Of a stretch of 64,000 nt of DNA, positions 1 to 12,372 are shown one piece after another. Source of the DNA: Phoma sp. XZ068 (lineage: Eukaryota; Ascomycota; Dothideomycetes; Pleosporales; Didymellaceae); contig RBKR01000009.1 in assembly GCA_004835665.1 (NCBI GenBank), positions 62,001 through 126,000 of the forward strand, read 5' to 3'. How positions within the stretch are numbered: position 1 is the first letter of the stretch; the number at the start of each line of letters is the position of its first letter. The notes beneath the pieces are model-generated. The model did not search any database, had not been told where the DNA came from, and saw only the letters and a program-made list of their open reading frames with translations. The position numbers and the translations under genes were made by a program.

Positions 1-1248
1 AGAGATCAGCACCGAGATAATGCACCGATTTCTCTGGCAAACATGCCGTTTGTGACGTGCGTCGCAAAAGGCCCACGCTGCAAGGGATGATAAAGAACAC
101 CGTTCGGGTTTGTTGCTTTTGAAACGGCATATTTTGGGCTGCAATATTGGAGCGTGCACGTCAAGGGTGCTCAGGAGAACAACAGATCTCAGGTCAGGTT
201 GCAGAACTGTTCGCAGATGAATGATCGCCGAGGAAATTGTTCCAGTGGCATGCGGCCTTGCGCGGACGAATCCTGTGATAGACACGGGTTGAGGTCAGGA
301 AGGAAGGTGCAGTCGGCCCACGAGACAATGACTTCATCCGATAATGTGACCGATGCGACCGTTTCGGACCTTTCCACGCATGTCAAGAGATCAGCATGGT
401 TCTCCCGCGCAATCCTTCGGTATGCCGAGGGCCTTCTCGCTACCGAGATTGGTATACGCAGCGTTGATATGGGCCGGGTAGTTCGGGCAGAAGAAGTAAA
501 TGTCGTCAAATGCAGCAGCGCCGTCCGCGTCGTGCGCCCGCGGACAACGGTGCTCGCGGGCGTGCGAGGATGGCGTCGAGAAACATGTTTGATGGAAGGT
601 TCGGCATTACTTTCTAGCTGCCTTCCACCCCTCACAAGAGCGCACCTGTGACGGTGTGCTCGAGTCAAGATGGCACTTCGGCTCGTGGAGACGATCCCCG
701 GCAGCGTCGCCCTGTCTGACTGGCCTGGCAAAACAGCACCCTGGCCGGACGCAGATTACAGCTCTCATTCAGTCGTCAAGGCGCCGACCCGGCCAGGAAG
801 ATGAGGTTGTTTGTTGCACAGGGGCGTCGGTGAAAGGACACGGTGCCGCGTTGTCGCTGATACAAACCATCCTCTGCCAATGAGCGGCACCACGTTCGCG
901 CAGCGATAGGACGCCCGGGTCGCGTTCATGAACAGAACAAAAAGCGATCCGGGAGCGGTGAGACGTGTACACTACCTTCGTTTGTCCGTGTGAAAGACGG
1001 ATGCGCGTCCCAAAAGACTGGCACAGATCTGCTCAGGGAGTGAAGGGGCTTGTCACTAGAAGTCACCAACTTTTTGGTGCGCCGTTAGCCTGAGTCCCGT
1101 GTGCGTCGTCCCGGCGCCGCGCGACGGGGATGCTGATGAAAGAATCCATGTCTAAACCGCGTTGGGCAATGTGTAGTCAAGGCCATGGCACGCGTCGCTG
1201 TTAGAGACTGCCAATCTCCTCTCCGCCGCGCTAGACCTGCTCCCCATG
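1..1248. other. Upstream intergenic DNA, no gene seen
   Basis: Overlapping open frames occur on both strands around 150-730. Neither has recognisable domains, and they mirror each other as chance frames do. I see no RNA gene or repeat. The right end leads into the promoter of the gene starting at 2024. Confidence 0.5.
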
Positions 1249-1286
1249 TCAGTGCCGGGGACGCTTTGCAGCCCAGCGCCGCGGTG

Positions 1287-1300
1287 CATATTAAATAAAG
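1287..1300 (+). promoter_or_regulatory. TATA-like element upstream of the small Cys/His protein gene
   Basis: An AT-rich CATATTAAATAAAG run stands out in otherwise mixed DNA. It lies just before a pyrimidine-rich stretch from about 1330 to 2020 that behaves like a 5' leader. The spacing suggests transcription starts near 1320-1350. The transcription start itself is inference. Confidence 0.4.
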
Positions 1301-2023
1301 GCGACCTGCTGTGCAACCACCGTCTGTCCAGCTCACGACTCATCGTCACACCATTCCAGCACCCTCGCACTAGATAAGGCTGACCTCACCACCTGCATCG
1401 CCTGCCTGTTCGTCTGCAACTCTAGTATCTTACTACCCTCGCTGCTCAGCATTGTGTAAGCCTGCCGTCGCCAATCATCGACCGCCACAGCTTTCGCCAA
1501 TAAACGTCATCATCCACCAACTTCCGCCCTCCAGGAAACCCTATTTCACCGAATCACCTTGGTCTGTTTCCCACCGTCGCGCTACAGCAGCTCTCCCCGC
1601 TTCCCATCCACCTGGAACCAGCAAGGGACCTCCTCCCAGCCTATCAGCCCTCATCCCTTGGCACACCGCACTCAGCAAGGTCCTGCATTCATAAGGCAAC
1701 ATTGCCGCCTGCTAGAGAACCATTTAACCAAGTATTCACCAAACCATCTCAACTCTGGTCGAACCACGCTCGACCTCCCCGCTCTACATATAGTATTGTG
1801 GCTGTGAAGACTAGCAACTAGTCTACCCCAGAGATCGTCGCCTCCACTTGGCCTTTGTCTTGTGACAGTTGCCGTCAAATCGCTCAACCAGCGATCACTC
1901 AGTCATAAACCACTCAGCCGTAAACCACTCATAGGCACCACGTCTTCCAACACGACGCCGCCTCCATTCAAAGGAACAACTCGTTGCAAACGCTTTCATC
2001 TCGACTTCACTTAAACCAACACC
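1301..2023 (+). promoter_or_regulatory. Long ATG-free 5' leader
   Basis: This C/T-rich stretch has no ATG on the plus strand between 1249 and 2023, while CAT, the same triplet on the other strand, occurs about twenty times. That asymmetry is expected of a scanned 5' UTR under selection against upstream start codons. The leader would be about 690 nt if transcription starts after the TATA-like element. Confidence 0.55.
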
Positions 2024-2626
2024 ATGTGCGTCACGGAACTTTGCGTCACCAATCAGGCTTGCCAGCACCGCTGGTACCACCTCGTCCGACCATGCGCTCC
2101 CTCCACAGATCTGTCTACTTGCAGCAAAAAGTTGGGAATCTCTGGTTGGGAAGTCAAGGTCGACCACTGCCCCTACTGTCAAGGCCATGCAACAAGCTCT
2201 GAATACCGACTGATCGGTGACGGCCCTGCTCCTCCTGTAGGCTCTCTCTCTGGTCTTGCCCGCGCACACTCGACAAGTCTGCACGCAGCTCGCCGCGACG
2301 AGCGCCTGCAGCTCATCACCTCCAGGAGCGACAGTGTCACCAGCATCGGCAGCAAGAGCAGCATCGTCACAGCAGCCTCCGAGAAGAACCGCGCAATGAA
2401 CGCAAGACTCGACTCGTACTTCTTCCCATCGGAGGGCTCTCCAGTTTCGCCTTTCCCCCGATCGGTTCGCGAGAATGATGATGAGAGCTCTGCCGAAGGC
2501 TCCAGCGACACATCAAGCAACGACCAAGGCAGCCTACGACACCAGTCCATGTCCAACGAACCCTACAGAGTCAGCATGCTCTCGCGCATCGGTCGCAAGA
2601 CCAAGCGTTTCTCAATGTTCAAGTGA
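2024..2626 (+). CDS. Small Cys/His-rich N-terminal, Ser-rich C-terminal protein, unknown function
   Basis: A single-exon 200-residue protein that I cannot assign to a named family. The first 55 residues hold regularly spaced Cys and His: Cys2, Cys7, Cys13, His15, Cys23, Cys32 and a CPYC pair near 49-52, with Trp17 and Trp42 between. This looks like a small zinc-binding module. The rest is Ser/Asp/Glu-rich and low in complexity, with SPV and Ser-Asp clusters, and ends in a basic tail (RIGRKTKRFSMFK). There is no signal peptide or membrane segment. The start is the first ATG after a long ATG-free leader. A regulatory or scaffold role is guesswork; zinc binding is inferred only from Cys/His spacing. 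Confidence 0.7.
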   Translation: MCVTELCVTNQACQHRWYHLVRPCAPSTDLSTCSKKLGISGWEVKVDHCPYCQGHATSSEYRLIGDGPAPPVGSLSGLARAHSTSLHAARRDERLQLITSRSDSVTSIGSKSSIVTAASEKNRAMNARLDSYFFPSEGSPVSPFPRSVRENDDESSAEGSSDTSSNDQGSLRHQSMSNEPYRVSMLSRIGRKTKRFSMFK

Positions 2627-4592
2627 AACGACCACCAGGCGCCAAATTTCACCAGCCACGTCATGCTCAATGCACAGCCTACGCCCAGCTTTGGTCGTAT
2701 GGTTGACGTTGAGGCTTACCATCATTGTGGGCCTAGACCGCCTCTGCTCAGCTGCCAAACCCACCGGGCCCGGCACCCGGGATCCGCGGGCTTGCAAACG
2801 AAAACGAACACCTAGACTTCGGTCCGACCATCATCACGAACGCATCGTCGAAACCGAAAACTTGCACCTTCTCAGCTCACATCACACCATTCTTCAGCGT
2901 AGCGGCATTCTCCACTTCTATCATGTTTTTACTACATTCATTGTCGCCTAGCACGACATGAGTGCCTGCATTTTCTTCAGATACCCACCTTGTTTGGCTG
3001 CGCGCAGTCACATGCAATGTCTAGCTTCATCTCCATTTCGGCGTTTTCACAAAAGAACAAGGGCGCGCACTACATTGGGCAGCGAAGTAAGGTCGGCCTG
3101 CTTGGCTCGCGCTTCGCCCGGACAACGTTTCCGTTATTGATTTAGAATTACGTTTGAGCAGTTCTTAGGGTGTTCTTTCTGTATGCGCACGGGCGTGTTG
3201 GGCTGCAACAGGTTTGTTGTTGCAAACTTTCTGTACGTGCAGCCATGTGCGCACAACCTTGAAGCACAGGCGTTACAAAGTCTGCGTTGCTACAGTGCGA
3301 TGCAAGTACCATGAGTCGATCATCTGCAAAAGTCGACGCACGGCGCTGGCCGTGATATCCATAGTATTACAATTTTTCCACACCAGTACTCCACTACTCT
3401 TCCCACCGCTCTCTCGTGTCACTGCAGTGTATGTTTCTAGATTCCAGTCCCTTACTCCACTATCGTGCTGTTGCACACCGCCATCTGCGAGATGGCAAAA
3501 AAGCATACGAGAGACTTGTCGCCTCGAGACAAACGATATCCGTGATCCACTCATACTCGCTAGCTCCACCTAGTGATGATGCAGCCTGCATGGTTTATCT
3601 TCGCCAAGATATGCCGGCAAGTGTTCCGCTCCGCTCCAATATGGGTGCTTATCCGTAGCTGCCGGAGTCGGTGTGAAAGGTAGCATCACGTGGATTCGCG
3701 GCTCTGCCCGAGGTGCGAGGCGTCTTCTTGCTTGTGACTCTCACGCGTGAACATTGCACATACGAACAGTGATCAAAATACTGTAGACATAACACAGAAT
3801 GCGGGTACGCGCAATGCAAACAGCCTTTGCATCACCAGCAACATAGCTCCCCTCACCAACCAACTCACTCCACACACCACAGCACGCCCCCAAGGGATAC
3901 ACGAAACCACCGCAGTCCAAACAAGCACACCAAGCAGAGCTTAACCCCTCGTGCACCCTCTCGGCGATGCACGCAACCACCGCAGCGGCACGCTGCGCAA
4001 CGCGTTGACGTGTTGACGCGTCGATCCACAACACCGGAAAGTATCGAGATGGCCAGGGGATGCAAGGGCGAAAGGGGGGACAACCACGTCATCTCATCCA
4101 GCGCAACGGTCAGAATGCATACAAGCATCGCATGCGTCGTGGGAATGCACCGAGGAGGGGTGGTCAAGCTTCATTCGCGACCTTAGAGAAGCTTATGGGC
4201 TGAGGAATGGTGCGTTTGTGTGCGGAACTGGCATCGATCTACGCTGTGATGATGTTGCACTGACACGACAACTGCTCATACGTGCACGGCAAGCTGCTTG
4301 GATCAGCAGGGGAACCAGATTGAGTGATCAAGCTTCACTCGGCCACGATGTGCGTGCTTGTGATGGCTTGTTGGTTAGCAGACGCCCGAAATGGGGCGCT
4401 GATCGATATGTCAACGGCTTTCTCCACCTAGTTGATCGACGAGGTCCACGCACCGACGATCACGATCAGCGGTGATTTGAGTTCAGAGAGGGCAGCATAA
4501 GCTTTTGCATCAGTAGATACAGTGAGGCTTGGAATGTTTCTACTATGCTTGAATTCCGATGAAAGAAAGTTAATACTTTCTACGATAGGGCG
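2627..4592. other. Intergenic region between convergent genes
   Basis: It contains the 3' UTRs of the plus-strand gene ending at 2626 and the minus-strand gene ending at 4593. Short open frames occur on both strands (for example 3214-3573 and 3827-4186), but none has a recognisable domain or consistent splice context. I see no repeat or RNA gene. Confidence 0.5.
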
Positions 4593-7135
4593 CTACTGAT
4601 TAATGTGGAGATCGTTGCGCACTGTAGGGATGATGTCGTCTTCGTGTGTCTGCATGGCCTGTTCGATATCTCCCGTGCTATGGGTACCTGCGTCATCATT
4701 TGCTCCTACTCGCTCGTGTATATTTCCCTGTGCGTGCATCGGCGAATTGTGTAGTGGTTCTGTCTCTTCACATGATCGAATATCCCCGTTGGTCTCCGTC
4801 ACTTTAGGCGTTTGTGCATCTCCATCAATCTGTGGCACTTCCGATCTCTGATTGACTTCGGGGGGTTCTGCATCTTCAGGTACTGCTTGGTCTCTATGGG
4901 TCTCTCGGCGTGTTTCTGTACCGTCTTCTGTGTCGAGAAGGTGGACGTCGTTGGCGCCTCTTCGCTTCTTCCCGTGATGCCAACTCCACTTCGTTCGCTT
5001 GGTCAAGGTAGGTGCCTCGTGGCTGTTGTCTATGCCAAGTAACCATGGAATAGTGACAGCAGTGCTATCACCGATTTCATTCATATCCTCCATTTCAAGT
5101 GGGTTCTTGTTGTCTTTGGTTTGGTTTGCGTTCTGATCCTGAGATGGCTGCTCACTTGAATCGTACTTATACTTGTCCAGTACGCCATCCACAATATCAC
5201 GGCCATAGAATATGAGCGGTAAGATGCTGTCTTTCCACACAGGTCTGCTGTGACGATGTCGCCAATTCGTCGCTATCGTCCATATTGCCAGAGCCGCTGT
5301 GACTACCGTAAGAGTGATGGGAAGTACCAACCATACTCCGCGCATCGATACGCAAGTCGTCAACTGCCACGCCAAGCCCTGAACCTCGTCTAGCGGACGC
5401 TCACCTCCTTTTCTATCGCCCTCGTCTGCAGATCCATAGTCTGATCGAAACCGTCTGGTCATAGCCCCGGCAAATAGGTCGAACCATTCCGTGACGTTGG
5501 AAAGCCCGGTAGTGAGGTTCGATAGACTCGTATAACTCTCACCATAGAGGGCCCGTAGAACTGTCTCCGCACCCAGACCCTGGAGGAATTTAGCGTCTGG
5601 ATCAGACCGTCCAGCCGTACGGCAATTGAATGTTTTCACGGCGCTACAAGATCCATTGAATATCTCATGATTGAACACTCTCGACACTGCCACGACAAAC
5701 TGCGGATGCTGACGATAGATGCACTCCTTCGGAGCAGTGATATTAATGGAAGTCAACTGAGCAGCCCCTGCGTCGCCGTAGTCTGTGAAACATATAGCGC
5801 AAGGTCGGTGCCGTTCACCAGGGTGCTCTTATTTCTGTCCCAGTCAAACACTTTTCCGTGGGCTCGACATGGGGACTGAACGGCTGTGTAACTTTGGAAC
5901 ACATTGTCGAGAGCATTGTGATTACCCTTTTCCCCGAGGTTTTTATTCCAGAGCATATCGAGTTGCATGACTTTGGATCCGACTTTGGTCTCCAAGACCT
6001 CGTTATCGCTAATCGACGCAGTATATGTCTGCACGCACGGGTACAGGCTACACATCACTGCCGCGATGGTCTCATTTGCGTATGAGTTCAGCCCAATGAA
6101 CGAAGCATTGACGTAGGCCCATCTGGAGACGGATCTCAATTCTGGCGTCAAAAGATCTCCCATCCAGGAGAGATCGGTGTTCGGTTGGATGCGAACAACC
6201 TTCCGTTCGCCACATCCTCTCGAGACGGACATGTTGTTGGGTAGCGACAGGACTGGATACCCACACGTTGCATTCTCTCGTACAACTAGAGATGAGATAT
6301 CAGTACACTTGTTGCACATAGCCACCGTCGAATGCGTTGCGGAGTCCTTATCATCTACAATACCAGACTCTGCGTGTACGGGATCGCCGTCCGGGAATGT
6401 ACATCTTCCTGTGGCACAGGAGCCTCGGATTCGATTCTCCACACCATCGGGAGCAGTCACAGCGGAAAGGATTGCGGTAATAAGATCGGGCGAAGGGACA
6501 CCGAGATCGTCGCGTTCGACGTCAGTGACGTAGCCGCTCCGACGTGGGACGTAGTGTGCGAAAGGAATAGACGCTTTGAGACCTGGAGCAACGAAAGTGC
6601 ATGCTGTAGTGCGACTAGCCTGCTGGACGGACGGGCCAACTAAGAACGACGCGAGGAGGATAATTGCAGCCATGAAAGTAATTGGATCGCGCCAAAGTAC
6701 AGTCGGCATCAACTGTACTGCTCCAGGAATCCCCCGACTGCCAGAATCGAATTTCTGCAAATCCGAGAGGGGCCGTTCTCGTATTGCTCCAAACCACTCC
6801 CACTTTCTCTGTGAGATGACCTGGGAAACAACGACAACTAGCATGGCTCGGAGAATCGTAGAGAGAGTTGCAAGTAGGGCGTTCAGATTGATTCGCTCGC
6901 CCCAGTCTGGCGCTGGCTTGCCGTCGTGAGTTGCCAAGAGAACAGCAATGGCGATAATAAGACCAATAGCCACGACAATAGACAGGATCTCCCATATCCA
7001 GCTTCGCAAGATCTTGTAGGCATGACTATCAGCAGACTTGTGGTTTGTGTCAGCATTGTGCTTAGGATGCGCTCTGTCAGGATAGTAGTCAGTATACTGC
7101 TCATGGTGTGAGGTTAGCCATACTCACGTAAGCAT
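4593..7135 (-). CDS. DUF3176-family fungal membrane protein
   Basis: Predicted exons on the minus strand are 7135-7128, 7073-5819 and 5756-4593, giving about 808 residues. Exon 1 codes only eight bases. Its intron (7127-7074, 54 nt) has a GTGAGT donor and TACTGAC branch, and it is needed because the frame upstream of residue 20 has no ATG. Intron 2 (5818-5757, 62 nt) removes an in-frame TGA and joins two otherwise overlapping frames. The protein has the DUF3176 layout: a WIWEIL membrane segment, a second one before QRKWEWF, then FDSGSRG, a third segment ending GPSVQQ, a large Asn-glycosylatable loop with paired cysteines, a fourth segment near the middle and a roughly 300-residue hydrophilic tail. 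The family's biochemical role is unknown. The small first exon is the least certain part. Confidence 0.8.
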
Positions 7136-7712
7136 GGTGAAAGCTGGCTTCGCTCAGATGGTATCTGTGTCCTCGATACAGTTATTTACAAGTGGAAGAA
7201 GAGCGACTTCCCAAGTTATAATAGTCGAGGCTGAGCATATACCCATAAGGCTGAGACATAGCCAAGGTCTTTGTGTAACAATAAGTATCATGCCACGAGC
7301 CCTACACAGCCTTGTTGGATTGATGTCAGCTTCAAATGACAGGAATAGGATATTTCCCAGTAGAAAACTTTCAAAGTGTGGAAGCTCTCGGTTGAGGACG
7401 GACTCCGAAAGACAGTTCACTCCGACGTGATCGTCCTGAAGAGGTGACGTTGTGAAGCTTGTTCCCATCCTGTATGCAGGGTTTACAAGAGTTATGTGCT
7501 GAAAGTAAAGTTGCTAATTGGTGGTATGCAAAGCAACCGTATTGGTAACCTGAGAAAGTAACGGTAAAGCTTATAAACTATGCAACGAACGGATCATCAG
7601 TGCTTCAATTAGGATTGGATACAACAATTCAATGACATGATCATATCGACATTCGTATACTTCTTTATAGATCCGATGCTCAGCGTCACCCCATGCTTTG
7701 ACGACTATAAGC
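7136..7712. other. Intergenic region between DUF3176 gene and ATG11
   Basis: About 580 bases holding the promoter of the DUF3176 gene and the 3' end of ATG11, both on the minus strand. A 104-codon minus frame at 7154-7468 has no recognisable features and I do not call it. Confidence 0.5.
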
Positions 7713-10700
7713 CTACTTCTTTTTCCCACCCTGATACATGATATCATACTGAAAGAAGCTATCCCATATACTCCCCCTCCTTGCACCAGCAGCCTGTTTA
7801 ACTGGGCTGGTCGCCGGACTACCGGGTTTCACATCTGGCTGACTTCCTACTCGTTGCTTCATAGGCGATGTGGTTGGTGAGCGCATCGCAGCATTGTTGC
7901 TGATGATGTTGGACGAATCAGGCATTGGGACATAGTTGGGGCGTTGCTGGCGAGCTTGCGATGCATCCTGGTATAAGTTAGCGTGCTGTCAGTAAGCAAG
8001 GGGAGCTTAGATTTACCACTTCAGCAAGTCTAAGGTCCCCAGAGCTGGTCTTGCCGCACGTTTATGCCGTTCTGGTCTCCCTCCGCACTAGAAGTGTTTG
8101 TTGAGGTTTCGCGTAGGTGGCTTGGTCCATGTGTTGCAGCTGGGCTGGCGCCTCGAGTTGCTGCGTTCGAGTTGCCTCCAGACTCGATGGCTTCAGAAGA
8201 CTTGAGTCGTTCAGCTGAGGGTCGGCCGCCAACGACGGGTACGCCCTTCTTGCTGTTGCCGCTGCTGCGGCGGCTATCGAGGGATTTACCGAGCTGGATA
8301 GCTGGATCAACTGATGACCTCTTCTTATTGCGTTGCATCTCTGCCTGGCCAGTCACTAGGCTGCTCGTCACAGTAGTGGCGCTTTTGATGCCGGGCGTGC
8401 CTGGAGCCATGGGCTTCTCTTCAGTCGCGTCGAGAAGGTACCAGCGTAGACCGTCAGAGAGTTCAAAAGGATTGTCATCTTCAATTGAAACGGCATTGCT
8501 GGATGCAATGGAACGTCCGTCGAGGGAAGCCCGTGGCCCGTCTAAGGTCTTTGACAGATCCACAACGCGCTCCTCGACCTTGGAAATTCGAGCCACCAGC
8601 CATTCTTTACCGTGTAGACGGTGCGAGTCCTGTTCGCGAAGAAAGAAGTGCGGTGCGCCGACATTAAAAGCTGCCCAAGGACGGTGCGCGTTGTTCCGAG
8701 TAGGTAAGAATAGTGCGAGATCACCCTCCTTGAAAGAGCGATATGCAATCTTCTCATGGCTATCGGCCTGGAAACGATGCGACTTGTCTCTGTAGGCGCG
8801 CGCTTCCTTCTGCCACTTCCTGGCTGTATGCTCCATGTCTCGCATACGTTTAGCGACAGCCTCGCTGAACGTCTCCATGTTGAAGAGATCCAGCTTACTG
8901 GTAAGCTCCTTGTAGCGTTTGTCCTCTTCGTTAGCACTAGCCGACTCGGTCCATTGTAAGAACGAAAGGTCGCCATTGTCCTCGAGGAAGCGCTTCAGTG
9001 GTGTTGGTGATGCAGCTGTGGTACTCCGGCCAAGGTCGCCTGTGGTACCGGTCATGACCGAACTGTTGCCCATCTTGGAAGCACGTTGAAGAACCATCTC
9101 ACCATTCTCGTGGGTGATGATGAACCCAAGTGCCTCCAGCAGGCGAACAAGACGCTCATGCTGTGTGTAAAGGCGCTGGCTGAGTTCTCTCGCACGACCC
9201 AAGCGTTGTTGAGAGCGAGAAGAGTCGAATTCTTCATATTTGAGCACCTTTTTGTTGAGCCTCATAATCTCAACATCGAGACCATTGGCGTGCGAGTTTT
9301 GCTCTGCCAGCTCAACCTGTAGACGTCCAACCTTTGCTTCTTCCTCTTCAACTCGCTTCCGCAAAGCCTCGGAGCCGGTCTCGCCTTCTGCGAACTTCGC
9401 GCGTAGTTCGTGAAGGTGTCCGCGTTCCTCGTCAAGTTGGGCGCTTATCGATGCTGCCTTAGATTTCTCAATATCAAGCTGCTCGCGAGCAGATGCAAGT
9501 TCTTGCTCGTTCTTACTGACTTGAGCGCTGAGGGTCTGTTCTTGTTCCTGAGCCCGACTTCGCGTGTTCTCATTCTCGGATTTGGCCATCGCAACAGCCT
9601 CTTCCAACTCTTTCTGGTGATTGAAGGAGCGACTGGCTAGGTCTTCAATTTGGGCGAGTAGCGCAGCGTGGTCAGCAGGACTGTCAGCGCTCGGTGCCAG
9701 GTGGCCGAACACAACCTTGAGAGACTCGAAATGCTCAGTGTGAGTAGTCTGTTGCTCGTCCAGTTTGGCTTGAAGATCAGCAATCTTTTCGCTCGCCTGA
9801 GTGAGCTGTTCAGTTGCTTGCGCAATCTGTTCCGAAGCCTCGTTTTGGATCCTCTCGAGCTCAGCTGCCAGGTCATGCACTCTGGCATCGATCTCGCTCC
9901 TGGCATTGTCGCGGCTTCCAAGAATGCGATCTATCTCGTCTTCAGCGTCCTCAATCTTGGTTCTTTGTGCTTGGATTTCCTCCTCGAGTGACCGTCGCTC
10001 ATCGCCAAACTCCTTCTGTTGAGCTTTCATGTTCTCCATGATGTTCTCTTTCGTGGATACGGCCTCCTCCATAGCAGATACAGCTTCCTCTATCTGCCGT
10101 CGTAGTTCCGCCTCGGTATCCTTCTGGGCAAGCGCCTCCTTCTCAATCTTGGTGCGAGCTTCCTTCTCAGTAGCAAGCTGTTGCTCGAGTCGGACAATGC
10201 GACGCTTGTCCACATCACCTTGAGCGGATAGCCGTCGTGATGATATGGAAGACCGCCGAGAGTGCTCTTCATATGGCCTGGGGAAAGCTGTCTCAAGTGT
10301 AGGCGTTGATGGATCTCCTGGGCTCTGAAATCCTGGCGGTGGCGCTCCAGCTCCGCCTATCGAGAGCCTGCTGTTTTGGTTCGAACGATGCAGCAGATCT
10401 TCAAGCCTTCGTACTCGACTTTTATTTGCTCGTAATTCATCTTCAAGCTTCATATGGGCCTCTCTAAGCACACGCAGCTCGTCATCGCCTCGAACCATAA
10501 GCTGCGATCCTTTGCCGAACGCAGGTTCGTGAACGCTGCCCATCTTGAAATTCTTTGCTCGCTTGATCTGCTGCTTGGTTGGCCGGTCAAGGTCTTTCAT
10601 GGCTTGATTGAGGGCATCAGCTTCAGAACTTTGACCGTCCAAACCTTGCAAAGTCTGCAGGTATTGCTTCAGATCGTCCCTAGCAACCTCAGGCCAGATG

Positions 10701-12145
10701 TTCTTCTCAGGCTGCACAGTCATCTCAAACCCCAGTGCGCCGCCTTGTACAGCTTCGACGTTGATGACATCTGCAATAGGCTTGAGCCATCGTTTTCGTC
10801 GGCGCTCTTCCTCCTCTTGGAAAGTCGCCATTTCCTCTGCAAGCGAAGATGAGTCCTTCTGTACTCTTTCGGTCCACTCACGTCTACGGACAGCTTCGAC
10901 CAGCAGAGTCCCGTAGATGTAAGGAAGCCGGCCCACAAGGGAAATCAGCTCGAATGCTGCGACCCCTTCTTGTGGTATGCTGATGGACTCGAGCTCTGCG
11001 TTCAAACTCGAGATAACGGATTCGATGTTGGCGATACCCTGCATGCTCTCCACCGAGTTCCTGATAGCGGTGTTCTTCTGCTCTACAGCCCTTCGCACGA
11101 GGTCGCTCATCTCAACGCTGTACTCACTTATCGCGGGCAAGAAGTTCCGTGTGTGTAGCAAAGCCATCTTGGACACTTGAGCCACCGACTTTGGGTCGCT
11201 GGTGAGGCCCATGACATGTTCGTAATCCGACTCGACCTTCTTTGCGACCGCGTCAATCTCATTGTATAAGCGCACAGGTTCTTCCGAGTCATCCACGAGT
11301 GATCGACTCTGACTTTGGCCCACGGCACTCAGAAGCTCATTGTACTCGGCCCCAATCTTGTCCAGCTGCGTGTTCATGCCGGCGATGCGCTTGCCGAACA
11401 AGTCTCTCACTCGCTTGCTGGTGACTGTTGCCTTCTTAACAGCCTCAACGTCCAAGAACTCCTGTAGCGATGCGTTTCGATTCGGGGAAGCTTTGCGCGA
11501 CGTCTGCGCCGCCTGTGGTGACCGCAGATCTTTGGCCAGGAAGCGGGCAAAGTCGACCTTTGCAGGTATGGCGCCCAGCTGTCCAAAGTCGGCATCGAGG
11601 CGCTTCAAGTTGTCACTCGCCTCCTTCTCCACTCCGTCAAACCAGTCCTTCGCAGCCTGGTACTTCTGTTCCAGCCCTCGAATGTGCGAATCATGGTTCC
11701 CCACGGCGATCTGGGTTCCCTTCTCTATCGTGGCTTGCTCCGAGAAGTGCTTCGAGGCTGTGAGGGACATGGCGTGGGACTGCTCGAGGACGGCAAAGGC
11801 CCAGTCGCGGCGAGCTTGGAACAGCGCCCGCCATGACTGCACATCGGTATTGTTCGCCAGGAACTTTGGCGGTTCTTCGGGGGTAAAGGCAGCTGGAAGC
11901 GGTGTGGATGGGATAGTGCGTTGGGAGCCGTTCGACAGCTCGCGGCTGTACACGAAGATGTCTTTCTCGGTGAGCAGCGCCTGCAGCTTGACATGCTTGC
12001 CGGCGGGCGTCAGTAATATCTGGAGCTCTGGTGGGATTTCCGTAGCTCTTGCGATCCAGTGCTTGAGCGCATCGACGGAGCCAAATGCTACGGGATCAGC
12101 GTCAAAGCGCCGGCCCGTATGAGCTACAGCAATCTGCAGCGACAT
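7713..12145 (-). CDS. ATG11: Autophagy-related protein 11, with a frame break near the 3' end
   Basis: Atg11 is the scaffold of selective autophagy that links cargo receptors to the core machinery at the phagophore assembly site. Exon 1 runs 12145-8017. It encodes a ubiquitin-like start (SLQIAVAHTGRRF), a long helical region, coiled coils from about residue 550 to 1000, and the C-terminal claw-type domain (SFKEGDLALFLPTRN, then NVGAPHFFLR). A last exon at 7967-7713 encodes the terminal GSIWDSFFQYDI segment, after a 49-nt intron (8016-7968, GTAAAT donor). As read, the frame stops at TAG 8032-8030 before that donor. With one fewer G in the G4 run (CCCC at 8037-8040) the frame would pass into ...LRLAEV and join the last exon in phase 0, about 1460 residues. 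Exon 1 is 4129 nt, one more than a multiple of three. Sequence error or a true truncation are both possible. Confidence 0.9.
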
Positions 12146-12372
12146 GCGGCGAACCCTCCTGCTGCTTCAGGCAAATCATGCAGCAGGTGTGCGAGGAGAG
12201 GTGAGAGATTACCCTCCACCAAAGCAGCGCGACCAGTGATGCCAAGCAGGTTGCCGCAGGGATTCGGCGCACGGCCGGCGACAATGCATCATCCACGCGC
12301 GCGATAACTGATAGTCACATGTGCAACCAAGGTCACTCACTGAATATATAAGTTTTCAAGATCGCGATAAGC
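12146..12372. promoter_or_regulatory. Divergent promoter between ATG11 and the CENP-H-like gene
   Basis: Only 227 bases separate the two start codons, which point away from each other, so both promoters must lie here or overlap the neighbouring gene. An AT-rich stretch at 12340-12360 precedes the plus-strand gene. No specific factor site can be named. Confidence 0.5.

Noticed and set aside
189..731. 180-codon minus-strand frame at the left edge
   Set aside because: Overlaps a plus frame of similar length. Arg/Ser/Thr-rich with no recognisable domain, splice or promoter support.
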